NCBI GenBank assembly: GCA_950054155.1
Contig: CATLOT010000021.1
Coordinates: 1 to 62,839, forward strand
Origin: an uncultured Bacteriovoracaceae bacterium
Lineage (GTDB): Bacteria; Bdellovibrionota; Bacteriovoracia; Bacteriovoracales; Bacteriovoracaceae
Reading direction: 5' to 3'
Length of the DNA: 62,839 nucleotides
The translations under genes and the position numbers were made by a program. How positions within the stretch are numbered: the stretch's first letter is position 1; each line of letters begins with the position of its first letter. Of the stretch, positions 26,352 to 35,235 are shown in pieces. The notes under the pieces are model-generated. The model made no database searches, was not told the origin of the DNA, and was given only the letters and a program-made list of their open reading frames with translations.

Positions 26352-27890
26352 ATGAAAAAGAACATTCTCTTTGTCCTTACACCTCTCTTCATTGGACTCT
26401 TTTTTAGAGGCATCGATAAAGGGCCTGAGCGAATTCCGGCCCAAAATGAAGTGAGCCAGTTCTTTGAAAGTGACCTTCTAGAGACCTCAAAGAAAGTAGG
26501 AGATCAACTTGCACGACGAGAGCTCTCGATAAGTGTTTGTCACAATGAGATTAATGACTCCTTTTCTTACCTCTCTCAAGCACCCAGTAATTTCTTTGAA
26601 ACCGTTTATAAGAAAGAGCAGTACGCCGATATTTTAAAGAGGATTTGGCATATTAAAAATGACCTAAGAAGACATCTTTTGCAGTGGAAAGAGGAAGGTC
26701 TTCTCACTAAGGAATGTGGGCACATTGTAAAAAGAGCTCTTAGGGCAAGTCGTTATATTGAAGATAATGTGGCGCTTTTGTATCATAAAAAAGAGGGCAA
26801 ACCCATTACTGGATTTGAAACAAAGAAGAAACTCGATATTTTTAGTAAAGGATTTCCATGGGTCATGAGTGAGAAAGGTGACTTTGACTTTAAGAGGGAC
26901 CTACGCTCTGGTGACCTTATCCTGTGGCGGGGGAAAACGGCTATTTCGGCTTCAATTGCACGTCTTGGTGATAGTGAAACCAACTTTAGTCACCTCTCGA
27001 TTGTATATCGAGACCCTAAAACAAAGAAGCTCTATCATGTTGAGTCTCTCATTGAGACAGGCCTTATTTATGAGGATATAACAAATAAGTCCCTTCACCC
27101 GGCAAGCGCAAGGGCCGTAATCCTAAGGCATGATGATGAAAAACTTGCAGCGCGCGCAGCAAAGTTTGTATTTGAGAAGGCAAAGAAGACCATGGGAACT
27201 GATGATCATCTTCACTATGACTTTGGTTTTGATCTCGAAGATCATAACACCGTCTTCTGCTCAGAGGTTGTTGCTTGGGCCTATAGTGAAGCCTCAAAAG
27301 GAGAGTTTCAAATTCCTCTATTCAAGACAAAATTTGATATGAAGAATCGAAGCTTCATCAATAAAATTGGAACTGATGCTACTGAAGGGTTTCAGCCCGG
27401 AGATATTGAGATTACTCCCGAATTTAAAATGGTTGCTGAGTGGCGCGACTTTCACTTTAGTCGCTCTAATCAGTTAAAAGACGTTATCCATAGCAACTTC
27501 TATCGTTGGATGGATAATTATAACTATAATTTTAAATGGTCTTTTAAAGGTAATGTTTTAGGAATGGCGGTATTTGGTATAAGACGTGTTCCCTTGGTGG
27601 GAAATCTTCTTGAAGACACTCTTCCTTTAAGTATGAAAAGAAAAACTCTCTCCGCTGTGTTAACCATGAGTAAAGTGTCTGAGAAGATTTTCGATGTCAT
27701 GAAGAAGAGGCTCTTTAAAAAAGATCCCTACGCCCTTTATTCTCATGCGCACCTCGAAAGAGAACTTGAAAAATTTCGCCAAGAAGACCTTGAAGTCTTT
27801 AAAGTCCAGGTGAGGGCCAATCGATCGGGTGAAGCCCATCATAATCCCAAGTTTCATCACCATTTTGGGCCTTCAAAGAAAGAATTGTAA
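26352..27890 (+). CDS. Exported YiiX/YebB-like permuted papain-fold protein
   Basis: About 512 residues from ATG 26352 (a TTG at 26337 is in frame but unlikely). N-terminal hydrophobic segment (MKKNILFVLTPLFIGLFF) as signal or anchor. From about residue 180 a YiiX-type domain appears: LRSGDLILWRGK, FSHLSIVYRD (catalytic His), then FCSEVVAWAYSEAS (catalytic Cys). This is the circularly permuted NlpC/P60 order found in YaeF/YiiX enzymes, which act on peptide or acyl bonds. The C-terminal 150 residues are basic and unassigned. A strong terminator follows. Confidence 0.75.
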   Translation: MKKNILFVLTPLFIGLFFRGIDKGPERIPAQNEVSQFFESDLLETSKKVGDQLARRELSISVCHNEINDSFSYLSQAPSNFFETVYKKEQYADILKRIWHIKNDLRRHLLQWKEEGLLTKECGHIVKRALRASRYIEDNVALLYHKKEGKPITGFETKKKLDIFSKGFPWVMSEKGDFDFKRDLRSGDLILWRGKTAISASIARLGDSETNFSHLSIVYRDPKTKKLYHVESLIETGLIYEDITNKSLHPASARAVILRHDDEKLAARAAKFVFEKAKKTMGTDDHLHYDFGFDLEDHNTVFCSEVVAWAYSEASKGEFQIPLFKTKFDMKNRSFINKIGTDATEGFQPGDIEITPEFKMVAEWRDFHFSRSNQLKDVIHSNFYRWMDNYNYNFKWSFKGNVLGMAVFGIRRVPLVGNLLEDTLPLSMKRKTLSAVLTMSKVSEKIFDVMKKRLFKKDPYALYSHAHLERELEKFRQEDLEVFKVQVRANRSGEAHHNPKFHHHFGPSKKEL

Positions 27891-27898
27891 GAAAAAGT

Positions 27899-27930
27899 TA
27901 AGAATCCCGTAAGGGGTTCTTACTTTTCTT
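27899..27930 (+). terminator. Rho-independent terminator after the YiiX-like gene
   Basis: TAAGAATCCC (27899-27908) pairs with GGGGTTCTTA (27913-27922), with one G-T wobble, across the tetraloop GTAA, followed by CTTTTCTTT. Confidence 0.85.
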
Positions 27931-28116
27931 TATTGATTAAGTGCCGCCACCTTTTCAGTATTTAGCACTTCTCTTTGTAAGAAGAACGCCTGTTCGTGTC
28001 ACTTTGACCCTAATATTTTTAGGCCCTTAAAGCGGTGTAGTCCTTTTTACAAATCAGCATTCATTTATCGACGAGCTCGCTAAGCTCTGCCTCACACAAA
28101 CGTTAGGAGGTTAACG

Positions 28117-28623
28117 ATGTCTATCTCAACACTATTTGAAGTGAAAATTCTGATTACTCTTTTGTGGACTCTACTGACAAGTCAAGCGATTGCCCAAAAT
28201 ACAATTAAAGAGAAAATTCTAACTCTTACTAATCTTGATGAGCGCACTCAGTTTGCCCTTCATATTGATAAAGATGAAGAGCAAAGGGCCACTGGACTCG
28301 CTCTCTATGATCCCAATGATAAATCCTGGACTGAGTATGATGTGAGTAAACTTAAGCGGGGTATTCCTGTCAAAAAAGAGGGGAACCACGAGGTCATTGT
28401 TCTTAAGAGTGATGACTTTGAGAGTGATCGAGGAGGTCACTTTAAAGTTGATTATCTTAAAAATGGAATTACGGGAAGCCGTGGCGCCCTCGCCTTAAAG
28501 TTTGATTTTGATGGTCATCAATGGAGGATCTATTATAGAGGGAGTCAAGTTAGTGCTCTTCACTTTAAGTTAAATAAGGTCTTTGGAAAAGCAGTTGGAA
28601 TTAAGCAAGTACTCGTAAAATAA
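28117..28623 (+). CDS. Small exported hypothetical protein
   Basis: 168 residues, ATG preceded by AGGAGG. Signal peptide through about residue 27 (ending SQAIAQ). The mature part is charged and beta-rich (FALHIDKDEEQRATGLALYD, WRIYYRGSQVSALHFKLNKVFG). No family recognised. It stands alone after a terminator, with its own upstream region of about 190 bp. Confidence 0.55.
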   Translation: MSISTLFEVKILITLLWTLLTSQAIAQNTIKEKILTLTNLDERTQFALHIDKDEEQRATGLALYDPNDKSWTEYDVSKLKRGIPVKKEGNHEVIVLKSDDFESDRGGHFKVDYLKNGITGSRGALALKFDFDGHQWRIYYRGSQVSALHFKLNKVFGKAVGIKQVLVK

Positions 28624-28681
28624 TAGCGTTAAGGGGGCTTATTTCTTGGATTTGTTTCAGGATATAGGCTACCCTTACCCT

Positions 28682-29164
28682 ATGAATAAAATATCAAAGA
28701 AAAATCTAATTGCTTCTTTAAAGGCCAATGTGCAATCAGAGCTCACCAAGGCAAAGCAAGCTTTTGAATCAAGTCAGTCTCTAGCGACAAGCAGTGAAAT
28801 GAAGTCGGAAGGCAAGTATGACACTCGCAGTATCGAAGCAGGTTATATTGCCGGAGCTCAACAAAAGCGTGTCTCTGAGCTGGAGCTTGAACTTGGCCTT
28901 CTTGATGAAATTAATATCGATCATCCACCCAAAACCGTGAGTGTGGGAAGTCTTGTTGAAATTGAACTCAATGGCCATCGCCGTTTCTACTTTATCTCAA
29001 GTACGGGGGGCGGCACAATTTTAAAAGAAGGTGAGCAGGCCGTTATGGTCATCAGTGCTTTTTCTCCTCTAGGGAGTGAGGTCATTGGACTGGGCGTAGA
29101 TGATGACTTTGAAGTTGAGAGTAATGGCGAAGTCCGCTCTTATATCGTGAAATCTATTCGTTAA
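28682..29164 (+). CDS. GreA/GreB C-terminal-domain-like protein
   Basis: About 160 residues from ATG 28682 (upstream TTG 28646 is less likely). A helical N-terminal half with SEMKSEGKYDTRSIEAGYIAGAQQKRVSELE resembles the segment joining the coiled coil to the C-terminal FKBP-like domain in Gre factors. The second half (VSVGSLVEIELNGHRRFYFIS, FSPLGSEVIGLGVDDDFEV) matches the GreA/GreB C-domain pattern, including the SPLG..L.G...GD motif region. It lacks the long acidic-tipped coiled coil of true Gre factors, so it probably binds RNA polymerase without transcript-cleavage activity. Confidence 0.65.
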   Translation: MNKISKKNLIASLKANVQSELTKAKQAFESSQSLATSSEMKSEGKYDTRSIEAGYIAGAQQKRVSELELELGLLDEINIDHPPKTVSVGSLVEIELNGHRRFYFISSTGGGTILKEGEQAVMVISAFSPLGSEVIGLGVDDDFEVESNGEVRSYIVKSIR

Positions 29165-29693
29165 TAAGGTTAGTAAACTTTTCGAGTCTCTCTAAGATAT
29201 AGCTTTGTTGTTTCCTATTTAAATCTTTTGAGAAGGACTCTATCTCTTTTCGTCCTTGATCCAAGAGGGACAAAATTTGCTCTTTGTCCTGCTTTCTCAA
29301 ATCAAAATAAGGGGTGTTCTTATTCCAGCCATAGCCCCAGCGCCAAGGGAGATTTGTTCGTGGTCGACCTCCAGTTCTCACACCCATCTTCATCAGCTCT
29401 GATTGAAGAGTGTTCGTTTCTCCTTTAATGCATTGAGCGAATTCATGATCAACTTCTTCCCGTAAAACCTTTGTTCCTCCTATCCAATAGAAGAGGTCAT
29501 GGGCAATACAGCAGTGAAGCCATTCTTTCTTCTTGGTTTCATGATACCCATCGGGATAGGCACTACAGCCATCACTCTTAAAGGAGGAGAGTTTGAGAGG
29601 GGTGTCCTTGATTTCAGTTGGCCCAAAAATGGCACAGCTTACGGCAGTGAGGGTGGTGAGGAGGAGAAGGGGCGTTTTTAAGATTGGCACCAT
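29154..29693 (-). CDS. Lipoprotein with phospholipase-A2-like motif
   Basis: 179 residues. N-terminal signal with lipobox-like TAVSC (Cys near 20). The core FKSDGCSAYPDGYHETKKKEWLHCCIAHDLFYWIGG contains the CCxxHD motif in which His and Asp are the catalytic dyad of secreted phospholipases A2, with DGCS as the probable calcium-loop equivalent. It is likely an envelope-located lipase-like or structural protein. It overlaps the upstream gene (29678) by 16 bases and ends within the convergent Gre-like gene. Confidence 0.7.
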   Translation of the reverse strand: MVPILKTPLLLLTTLTAVSCAIFGPTEIKDTPLKLSSFKSDGCSAYPDGYHETKKKEWLHCCIAHDLFYWIGGTKVLREEVDHEFAQCIKGETNTLQSELMKMGVRTGGRPRTNLPWRWGYGWNKNTPYFDLRKQDKEQILSLLDQGRKEIESFSKDLNRKQQSYILERLEKFTNLINE

Positions 29694-30040
29694 TTTTGAG
29701 CTTCTTTAAGATTATCGAAAACGCGATAGGGGCAAGGCATCGCAAGACTTAAAGCGCGAGCACTTAAGCGCTCCTTCGCTTTAGCATTTTCACTTACCCG
29801 GATCAGGCCTTGGCATCTTTCCTTGAGTTTACCCTTATTTTCTTTAAACCAAATTCCAAGTCTTCTCTTTGCTTCGGGGGAAAAACTTTTTTCACCCCGT
29901 ACTTCTAAGATGATCTTAAAGTTATCTAAATTTAAAACTTCATCGAGAGCGGCAAAGAAAAGTTCTTCATCGCTCTCTTGACGAGGTGAGGTTAATTCAA
30001 TGTGGTGGGTGTTTCCCTTCCCTTTAAGAACTCTAAGCAT
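29678..30040 (-). CDS. Small cytoplasmic protein, possibly SpoIIAA/STAS-like
   Basis: 120 residues, no signal peptide. The alternating beta-alpha pattern (HHIELTSPRQESDEELFFAALDEVL, NFKIILEVRGEKSFSPEAKRRLG) with a final AMPCPYRVFDNLKEAQKWCQ resembles SpoIIAA/STAS-fold proteins that report on a neighbouring protein or act in the cell interior. The resemblance is general. It overlaps both neighbours (8 and 16 bases), so it is cotranslated with the MFS transporter and the lipase-like lipoprotein. Confidence 0.5.
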   Translation of the reverse strand: MLRVLKGKGNTHHIELTSPRQESDEELFFAALDEVLNLDNFKIILEVRGEKSFSPEAKRRLGIWFKENKGKLKERCQGLIRVSENAKAKERLSARALSLAMPCPYRVFDNLKEAQKWCQS

Positions 30041-31262
30041 GCTTTCTTTTACCGTCTCGATCGTAAACTTTGAAGAGAGAAATACTCACCATGGCAATAA
30101 GAAAGCTGATCAGAAAGACGACAACGGCATTGCTGACAAGATGGAGTTTAAGAGAAAGGGCTATAAGCCCCGCCCCTAAGGCGTAACCAAGAGAGTGGGC
30201 CACACTGGCAAGTCCTAACTTCTTTCCGAATATATTTGTTTTCTCAGAGTTGTGGCGGCTCTCACTTGTGAGGCTAAGATAGACTGGTGGAATAAACGCT
30301 GTTGCGACTGCAATGAAAGCTATAGCAATCCAAATACTTGTCTCATTATTGCTTGTCATCATGATTATTGTTCCCACAATGAGGGAGGTTGGACCTAAGA
30401 GGACACGAGGTTGCCAGCGGCTTTTAAAGACCATAACACTTAGTTGCTGTAAAATAACAGCGACAACACTGAGAAAGAGGATGATCTTGGCAAAGAGAAG
30501 GGTCGCTTCCTGGCCTGTAATATTAAGAACCGTTTTAAGGTGGTGGCCGAGAAAGCTGTGAAGAATTCCTATAAAGGCAGTGAAGGTAAGGGCGAGGAGA
30601 ATTGGATTTCTACTTTCCTTGAAGTTTTCTTTCCATCTTTTAAGGACTTTTTTGAGTTCAATACGCTCTGTCGATCCTTGTTGGGGAGTTGAAGAGTGTC
30701 GCAGAAGAAAGACTGTAGTGGCCAAAAAAGAGAGCCAAAGAGTTGAAGCATAGATGACCAACTCAAAGTTGACGCCTTTAGCGAGCACAAGGATTGGGCC
30801 TAGGATACGCCCTAGGTTAAGGCACATGCTATTCTTAGTGAGGACTCTTAGTTTGTCTTCATTAGGTATAAGGTCTAATTGCCAGGCCTGACTTACGGGT
30901 ACAACCGCTGAAGCGAGAAGACCATAGAGGATGCGGGCAGCGAAGACCATGGCAATTTTAACAGTCAGGGGTAAAGAAGTGTTCAAGAGGAAGAGAGCAC
31001 TAAAGAGGAGAAAGCTCAAGGTCATTCCAAGCATACCTATACTTAAAACCTTTCCCCTTCCTAGGGCATCACTCTTAGCCGCCCAGAAAGGCCCCATAAA
31101 AGCGAAAATCAAAGAACCTACACTTATAGCGGCGATAATATTGGCCGTTGTAACTCCTGTCTTTTCAGCAATGTAAGGAATGGTCGTATAGAGGACCATT
31201 TGAATGGCGCTAAAGGTGAGGCTATTCAAATAGGCGAGAGTAATCTTCTTTGAATTTTGCAT
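30033..31262 (-). CDS. MFS transporter, likely siderophore exporter
   Basis: 409 residues with about 12 predicted membrane segments and a motif-A-like loop (AAKSDALGRGKVLSI) between segments 2 and 3. A cytoplasmic charged loop (residues about 196-215) divides the two halves. It is divergent from an IucA/IucC-type siderophore biosynthesis operon with about 125 bp between the starts. MFS exporters of this size and position usually release the finished siderophore. Substrate specificity is inferred from context only. Confidence 0.8.
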   Translation of the reverse strand: MQNSKKITLAYLNSLTFSAIQMVLYTTIPYIAEKTGVTTANIIAAISVGSLIFAFMGPFWAAKSDALGRGKVLSIGMLGMTLSFLLFSALFLLNTSLPLTVKIAMVFAARILYGLLASAVVPVSQAWQLDLIPNEDKLRVLTKNSMCLNLGRILGPILVLAKGVNFELVIYASTLWLSFLATTVFLLRHSSTPQQGSTERIELKKVLKRWKENFKESRNPILLALTFTAFIGILHSFLGHHLKTVLNITGQEATLLFAKIILFLSVVAVILQQLSVMVFKSRWQPRVLLGPTSLIVGTIIMMTSNNETSIWIAIAFIAVATAFIPPVYLSLTSESRHNSEKTNIFGKKLGLASVAHSLGYALGAGLIALSLKLHLVSNAVVVFLISFLIAMVSISLFKVYDRDGKRKHA

Positions 31263-31316
31263 TGTGTCTCATTTGTGTTTAAAGCATATAACCAAAGTAG
31301 TTATTAGCGTTTAAAG

Positions 31317-31346
31317 TTTGACTTATCAAACACTTGTTCTTATGTT
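31317..31346 (+). promoter_or_regulatory. Sigma70-type promoter and inverted repeat upstream of the siderophore operon
   Basis: TTGACT (31318-31323), a 17-base spacer, then TATGTT (31341-31346). The -35 box lies inside the inverted repeat GTTTGA-CTTA-TCAAAC (31317-31332), a candidate repressor site. The transcription start would fall near 31353, downstream of the in-frame TTG at 31347, so translation must start later (GTG 31389). The site does not closely match the Fur consensus. Confidence 0.65.
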
Positions 31347-31388
31347 TTGTCCACCAGAATAAAAACCGAATTAAATCAAGGTTATAGA

Positions 31389-33551
31389 GTGTCTAGTTTG
31401 GCCAATGAACTTTCCTTAAGGTCTTTTTTAAATAGTTTCCTCAGAGACTATGCTGCCCATCATAAAGTAGAGGATGGCAAAGATGCGTTTTGTGTCAGGA
31501 CGAGAGTGCGCGATTTTAAGATCAATTATAAGGAGAAGTCTTCCTTAGGTTTTCATTCTTACGAGTCCTTGGAGGACCTTCATTTTGAAGGTTTTGTGAG
31601 TGCCATTTGCGAGGATTTTTGTGAGGGCGCTGATTCTAATGAGATTCTAAGTAAAATTATTAACAGTAGAGATAACCTGGCCTCTCTTTTAGAGCATCAT
31701 TCTGGCAACAAAATTAATGACTATATCTCCAGTGAGAGTTCCCTTCTTCTAGGCCATCCCTTTCATCCCTTTCCTAAGGCGAAGTGGGGTATGAGCGAAG
31801 AAGACCTCGTGAAGTTTGCTCCTGAGTTTCAGGGGAAGTTTCGTTTTGTCTATGCCGCTGTTGATGAATTTCTTTTGAAGAGTAATCTCAGTGCAAGCCA
31901 ACTTAAGAGAGAACTCCAAGATCTCTATGAATTTGAAGGTCTTAAAAGTGACTCCCTTCTCTTACCCTTTCATCCCTGGCAATGGGAGCGCATCTCTAAG
32001 CGTGGACTCACAAAGAGAGGAGAGGGGAAGAACGAGTGGAGCGCCCTTAGTAGCATGAGAAGCTATTATCATCCTCTGGCACCACTTCAAGTAAAGAGTT
32101 CCTTATCGCTAACTATTACTAATTCTCTTCGTCATCTCAATGAGAAAGAGCTTAAAAGAGGAAGTGAGCTTGAGCAGATTATAGTGGGAGAGGAGGCGAA
32201 CTCTCTTCTTGAATGTCTCAATGAGCCCTTCTATGCTGGCCTTTGTGACGAAGAGGGGAGCTTTCGGGAAGAGACTTCTCTTCAGTTCAGAGCGCCCTTT
32301 AAAGAGGGAATGCAACCCGAGAACACCTTCTTATTATCCTCTTATTTAGAAGTTCATCCCCTCGATCACCGCTCGTGCGCTCTAAGTGATATTGAAGAGC
32401 TTGCTAAGCTCTTTGAAGGAAATTTAAAAGCAGCGAGAAAGGAGTGGTTCTCTTCTTTTCTTAAGCACATTCTTGAGCCTTTCATGGACCTCGCCCACCA
32501 AAAAGGAATTCTCCTTGGCGCCCATCTGCAAAATATCATCATTCAAACAGAAGACCACAGACCTGTTAAGGTCATATACCGTGACTTTCAAGGAAGTGGT
32601 GTCACAAGTGAGCTCTATGAGAAAGAACGCTATGATTTCTTAGATCCAGAAAATGGCAATATCCTTGATGAGAAAAGTGTTAACAAAGTCTTTGGCTACT
32701 ATCTCATTGTAAATTCAGTTTTTGGGGTTATTGCTCAAGTTGCTAGAGGGAAGGCCTCTGTTGAAGAGGAGATGCTCATTGATTTAAGGACTTTTCTATA
32801 TAAGAGGAAAAATGAAGACTCCTTTGCGCGCTTCTTGGTGGAGTCTCCTGTTCTTTATCAAAAAGGGAATATGCGCTGTGCTTTAGTGGGCATGAACGAA
32901 AATAGCGCCCAGGACCCATGGAGTATTTACAATGAAATCCCCAATCCTCTTTGTGGTTTGAGAGAGCTCAAGAAACCAAGAAGTGGCAATCTCTATGAGG
33001 CCGATTTAAAAAGAGGGGCAAAGCTTAAAATCAGAAAGCTTGAGCTTTCTGATCTCTCCCTTTTTCACTCGTGGCACCATAAGGATTATGTAAAAGAATT
33101 CTGGGAGCTGGATAAGACCCGTGATGAGCTTGAAGCCTATATCACTTCTTTGCATCAATCTCCCTACCAATTACCTGTCATCGTGGAAATTAATGATGAA
33201 CCTATGGGTTACTATGAACTTTACTGGGCCCATGAAGATAGGCCCGCTCCCTATGCTCCAACAGAAGCCTACGATCGAGGACTTCACCTTCTGATTGGGG
33301 AAGAAAAGTTTCTAAGAACTCGCTATGTCTACGATAGTATGCTTCATGTGACCCAATTTCTCTTTGAGGAAGACGAGAGAACAAAAGCGGTGTGGGCCGA
33401 GCCCAGGGCCGATAACACAAAGCTCGTGCGCTTTTGTGAAAAGCTTCCCGGGTGGAAGTTTATCAAAGAGTTTAACTTTCCCCATAAGAGAAGCATGCTT
33501 CTTAAGTGTGATCGAGAATCTTTCTTTAAGGAGTATACGAATGCTCTCTAA
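31389..33551 (+). CDS. NIS siderophore synthetase (IucA/IucC) fused to IucB-type acyltransferase
   Basis: About 720 residues. Start GTG 31389 has AAGG 7 bases upstream; the in-frame TTG at 31347 lies before the predicted transcription start. The first about 520 residues form a NIS synthetase: GHPFHPFPKAKWG, LPFHPWQWERI, LGAHLQNIIIQ and VIYRDFQGSG. The last about 180 residues are a GNAT acyltransferase of the IucB/AlcB/RhbD type (LKIRKLELSDLSLFHSWHH, YELYWAHEDR, WAEPRADNTKLVRF). It would acylate a hydroxylamine and couple it to citrate. In aerobactin loci these are two genes. It overlaps the next synthetase by 11 bases. Confidence 0.9.
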   Translation: MSSLANELSLRSFLNSFLRDYAAHHKVEDGKDAFCVRTRVRDFKINYKEKSSLGFHSYESLEDLHFEGFVSAICEDFCEGADSNEILSKIINSRDNLASLLEHHSGNKINDYISSESSLLLGHPFHPFPKAKWGMSEEDLVKFAPEFQGKFRFVYAAVDEFLLKSNLSASQLKRELQDLYEFEGLKSDSLLLPFHPWQWERISKRGLTKRGEGKNEWSALSSMRSYYHPLAPLQVKSSLSLTITNSLRHLNEKELKRGSELEQIIVGEEANSLLECLNEPFYAGLCDEEGSFREETSLQFRAPFKEGMQPENTFLLSSYLEVHPLDHRSCALSDIEELAKLFEGNLKAARKEWFSSFLKHILEPFMDLAHQKGILLGAHLQNIIIQTEDHRPVKVIYRDFQGSGVTSELYEKERYDFLDPENGNILDEKSVNKVFGYYLIVNSVFGVIAQVARGKASVEEEMLIDLRTFLYKRKNEDSFARFLVESPVLYQKGNMRCALVGMNENSAQDPWSIYNEIPNPLCGLRELKKPRSGNLYEADLKRGAKLKIRKLELSDLSLFHSWHHKDYVKEFWELDKTRDELEAYITSLHQSPYQLPVIVEINDEPMGYYELYWAHEDRPAPYAPTEAYDRGLHLLIGEEKFLRTRYVYDSMLHVTQFLFEEDERTKAVWAEPRADNTKLVRFCEKLPGWKFIKEFNFPHKRSMLLKCDRESFFKEYTNAL

Positions 33552-35235
33552 AGAAGACTTTGAGAAAAATAATATCCTTCTTATTGAAAAGGCCATTGAA
33601 GAGCTTTGCTTTGAAGAGGCGTTTAATCCTACACCTTGTCAGGAAGGATACTTCTTAAAATCAAAGGAGAGGGAATATCGTTTTCAAGGCCGTTTTGGGG
33701 CCTGGGAAAATCTGCAAATAATGCCTCTAAGCCTCCATATCTATAAAAGCGAGCAAGAGGTTCCGGCGCGCTTTAGTGATTTCTGTAGGGATTTTCAAGA
33801 ACTCTTAGGTCTTACAGATGAGACATTAGCGGTTTTTATTGAAGAAGCTCATCAGACGCTCTATTGCATGGGGCTTGAGAAAAAGACTCCTTATCTTGTG
33901 AATGATAAATTCACGACCCTTGATCGCTCTTTTATGGGTCATCCTAAGATTATCTTGAATAAGGGGCGCCTTGGTTGGGGGAGTGCTGATCTTGAAGACT
34001 ATAGTCCAGAGAGGGCGAATGGTTTTTCTCTCATTTGGATTCATGTCAAAGAGGGACGCTTGATAAGCGGTCATTCAGACACCTTTAATAAGAGAGAGTT
34101 CTACCAAGATATTTTTACTCTCAATGAATGTCAGGAAATTGAGTCTCTCTTAGGATTGCCACTTGAGAAGTGGAACCTCATCCCTCTTCATCCATGGCAA
34201 TACGAAAAATATATAAAGATCCAATACCAAGAGGACTTTTATAATCAAGACTTCATTACTCTTGGGAAAAAAGGACCGAAGTTTTGGCCTCAGGCCAGTT
34301 TGCGCACCTTAAATTCACCTGAGCTTCCTGCTTGGGATATAAAAAGTGCGATTAGTATTCTCAATACAAGCTGTGTCCGCGGAATACCTGGAAAGTATAT
34401 CGAAACTGGTCATGAGATCAGTGAGGTCGTTAAAAAAATTGTTAATGAGGATCCTCTTCTCAAGAATAAAGTCAGGGTTCTCGGTGAAGTCTGGGGGCAG
34501 CGGGTCGCTCATCGCCACTTTGAAGAGATTCAAGGGGGGAGCTACCGCTATAAAGAACTTCTTGGAAGTGTGGTGCGAGAGAGCGTTGACTCTAAACTCA
34601 ATCCCCAAGAAAGTGCCCTTCCTACAGGTGTTCTCGTTCATCGCAGAGAAGACACTCAAGAGTACTTCATTAAAGAAATAATCAAGCAAAGTGGCATGAC
34701 ACCAAAGGAGTGGGTACGCGCTTACACTCTCTGTATTATAATTCCTCTCTATCATCTTCAGGCCTGCCACGGAATGGGTCTCGTTGCCCATGGCCAAAAT
34801 ACAATCCTTATTCATGAAAAAGGCAAACCAACGGGCCTGATTATTAAAGATTTTCATGGTGACTTCCGCTTGACCACTAATAGTCCTCATCAAGATGAAA
34901 AGGGTCTCAGAATGGTGGACAGGCTAATAGCGGGGCATCTTATTCACGATCTCTTCACTGGTCACTTTATTACTCTTCTTCGGTACCTCTCACGCAATTT
35001 AGCGGAATGTGGACTTCTTGGAGAGAGCGATTTCTACCGAGTGATAAGGGAAGAAATAAAGAACTATCTTGATGATCATCAATTATTAGACCCCAAACAA
35101 AATCTTCTTCGTCCTGATTTTGAAAAGGTTCTTGTTAATAGAGTTCGCTTTGTTGCGGGCTATAGTGAAACTGCAGAACGTCTTAAGCCTCTTCTTGGTC
35201 AGGCGATTGTTAATCCACTGGTGGAATATGAATAA
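33541..35235 (+). CDS. NIS siderophore synthetase (IucA/IucC family)
   Basis: 564 residues from ATG 33541. NIS motifs: MGHPKIILNKGRLGWG, LIPLHPWQYEKYI, HRHFEEIQGG, GLVAHGQNTILI and IIKDFHGDFR. These line the ATP and citrate sites in this family. As the second synthetase in the operon it would carry out the other carboxylate-amine coupling, as IucC does after IucA. It overlaps the upstream fusion gene by 11 bases and the N-monooxygenase gene by 8, so all are translationally coupled. Confidence 0.9.
   Translation: MLSKEDFEKNNILLIEKAIEELCFEEAFNPTPCQEGYFLKSKEREYRFQGRFGAWENLQIMPLSLHIYKSEQEVPARFSDFCRDFQELLGLTDETLAVFIEEAHQTLYCMGLEKKTPYLVNDKFTTLDRSFMGHPKIILNKGRLGWGSADLEDYSPERANGFSLIWIHVKEGRLISGHSDTFNKREFYQDIFTLNECQEIESLLGLPLEKWNLIPLHPWQYEKYIKIQYQEDFYNQDFITLGKKGPKFWPQASLRTLNSPELPAWDIKSAISILNTSCVRGIPGKYIETGHEISEVVKKIVNEDPLLKNKVRVLGEVWGQRVAHRHFEEIQGGSYRYKELLGSVVRESVDSKLNPQESALPTGVLVHRREDTQEYFIKEIIKQSGMTPKEWVRAYTLCIIIPLYHLQACHGMGLVAHGQNTILIHEKGKPTGLIIKDFHGDFRLTTNSPHQDEKGLRMVDRLIAGHLIHDLFTGHFITLLRYLSRNLAECGLLGESDFYRVIREEIKNYLDDHQLLDPKQNLLRPDFEKVLVNRVRFVAGYSETAERLKPLLGQAIVNPLVEYE

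Noticed and set aside
29678-31262. MFS, small protein and lipase-like genes as a separate resistance operon
   Set aside because: The MFS gene is divergent from the siderophore operon across a shared promoter region, so export of the siderophore is the simpler explanation.
33364-33540. N-terminal extension of the second siderophore synthetase
   Set aside because: It would overlap the acyltransferase coding region by nearly 190 bases in another frame. ATG 33541 gives the normal family start.
35120-35227. N-terminal extension of the N-monooxygenase
   Set aside because: The FAD motif must be close to the N-terminus, and ATG 35228 places it there with a short gene overlap.
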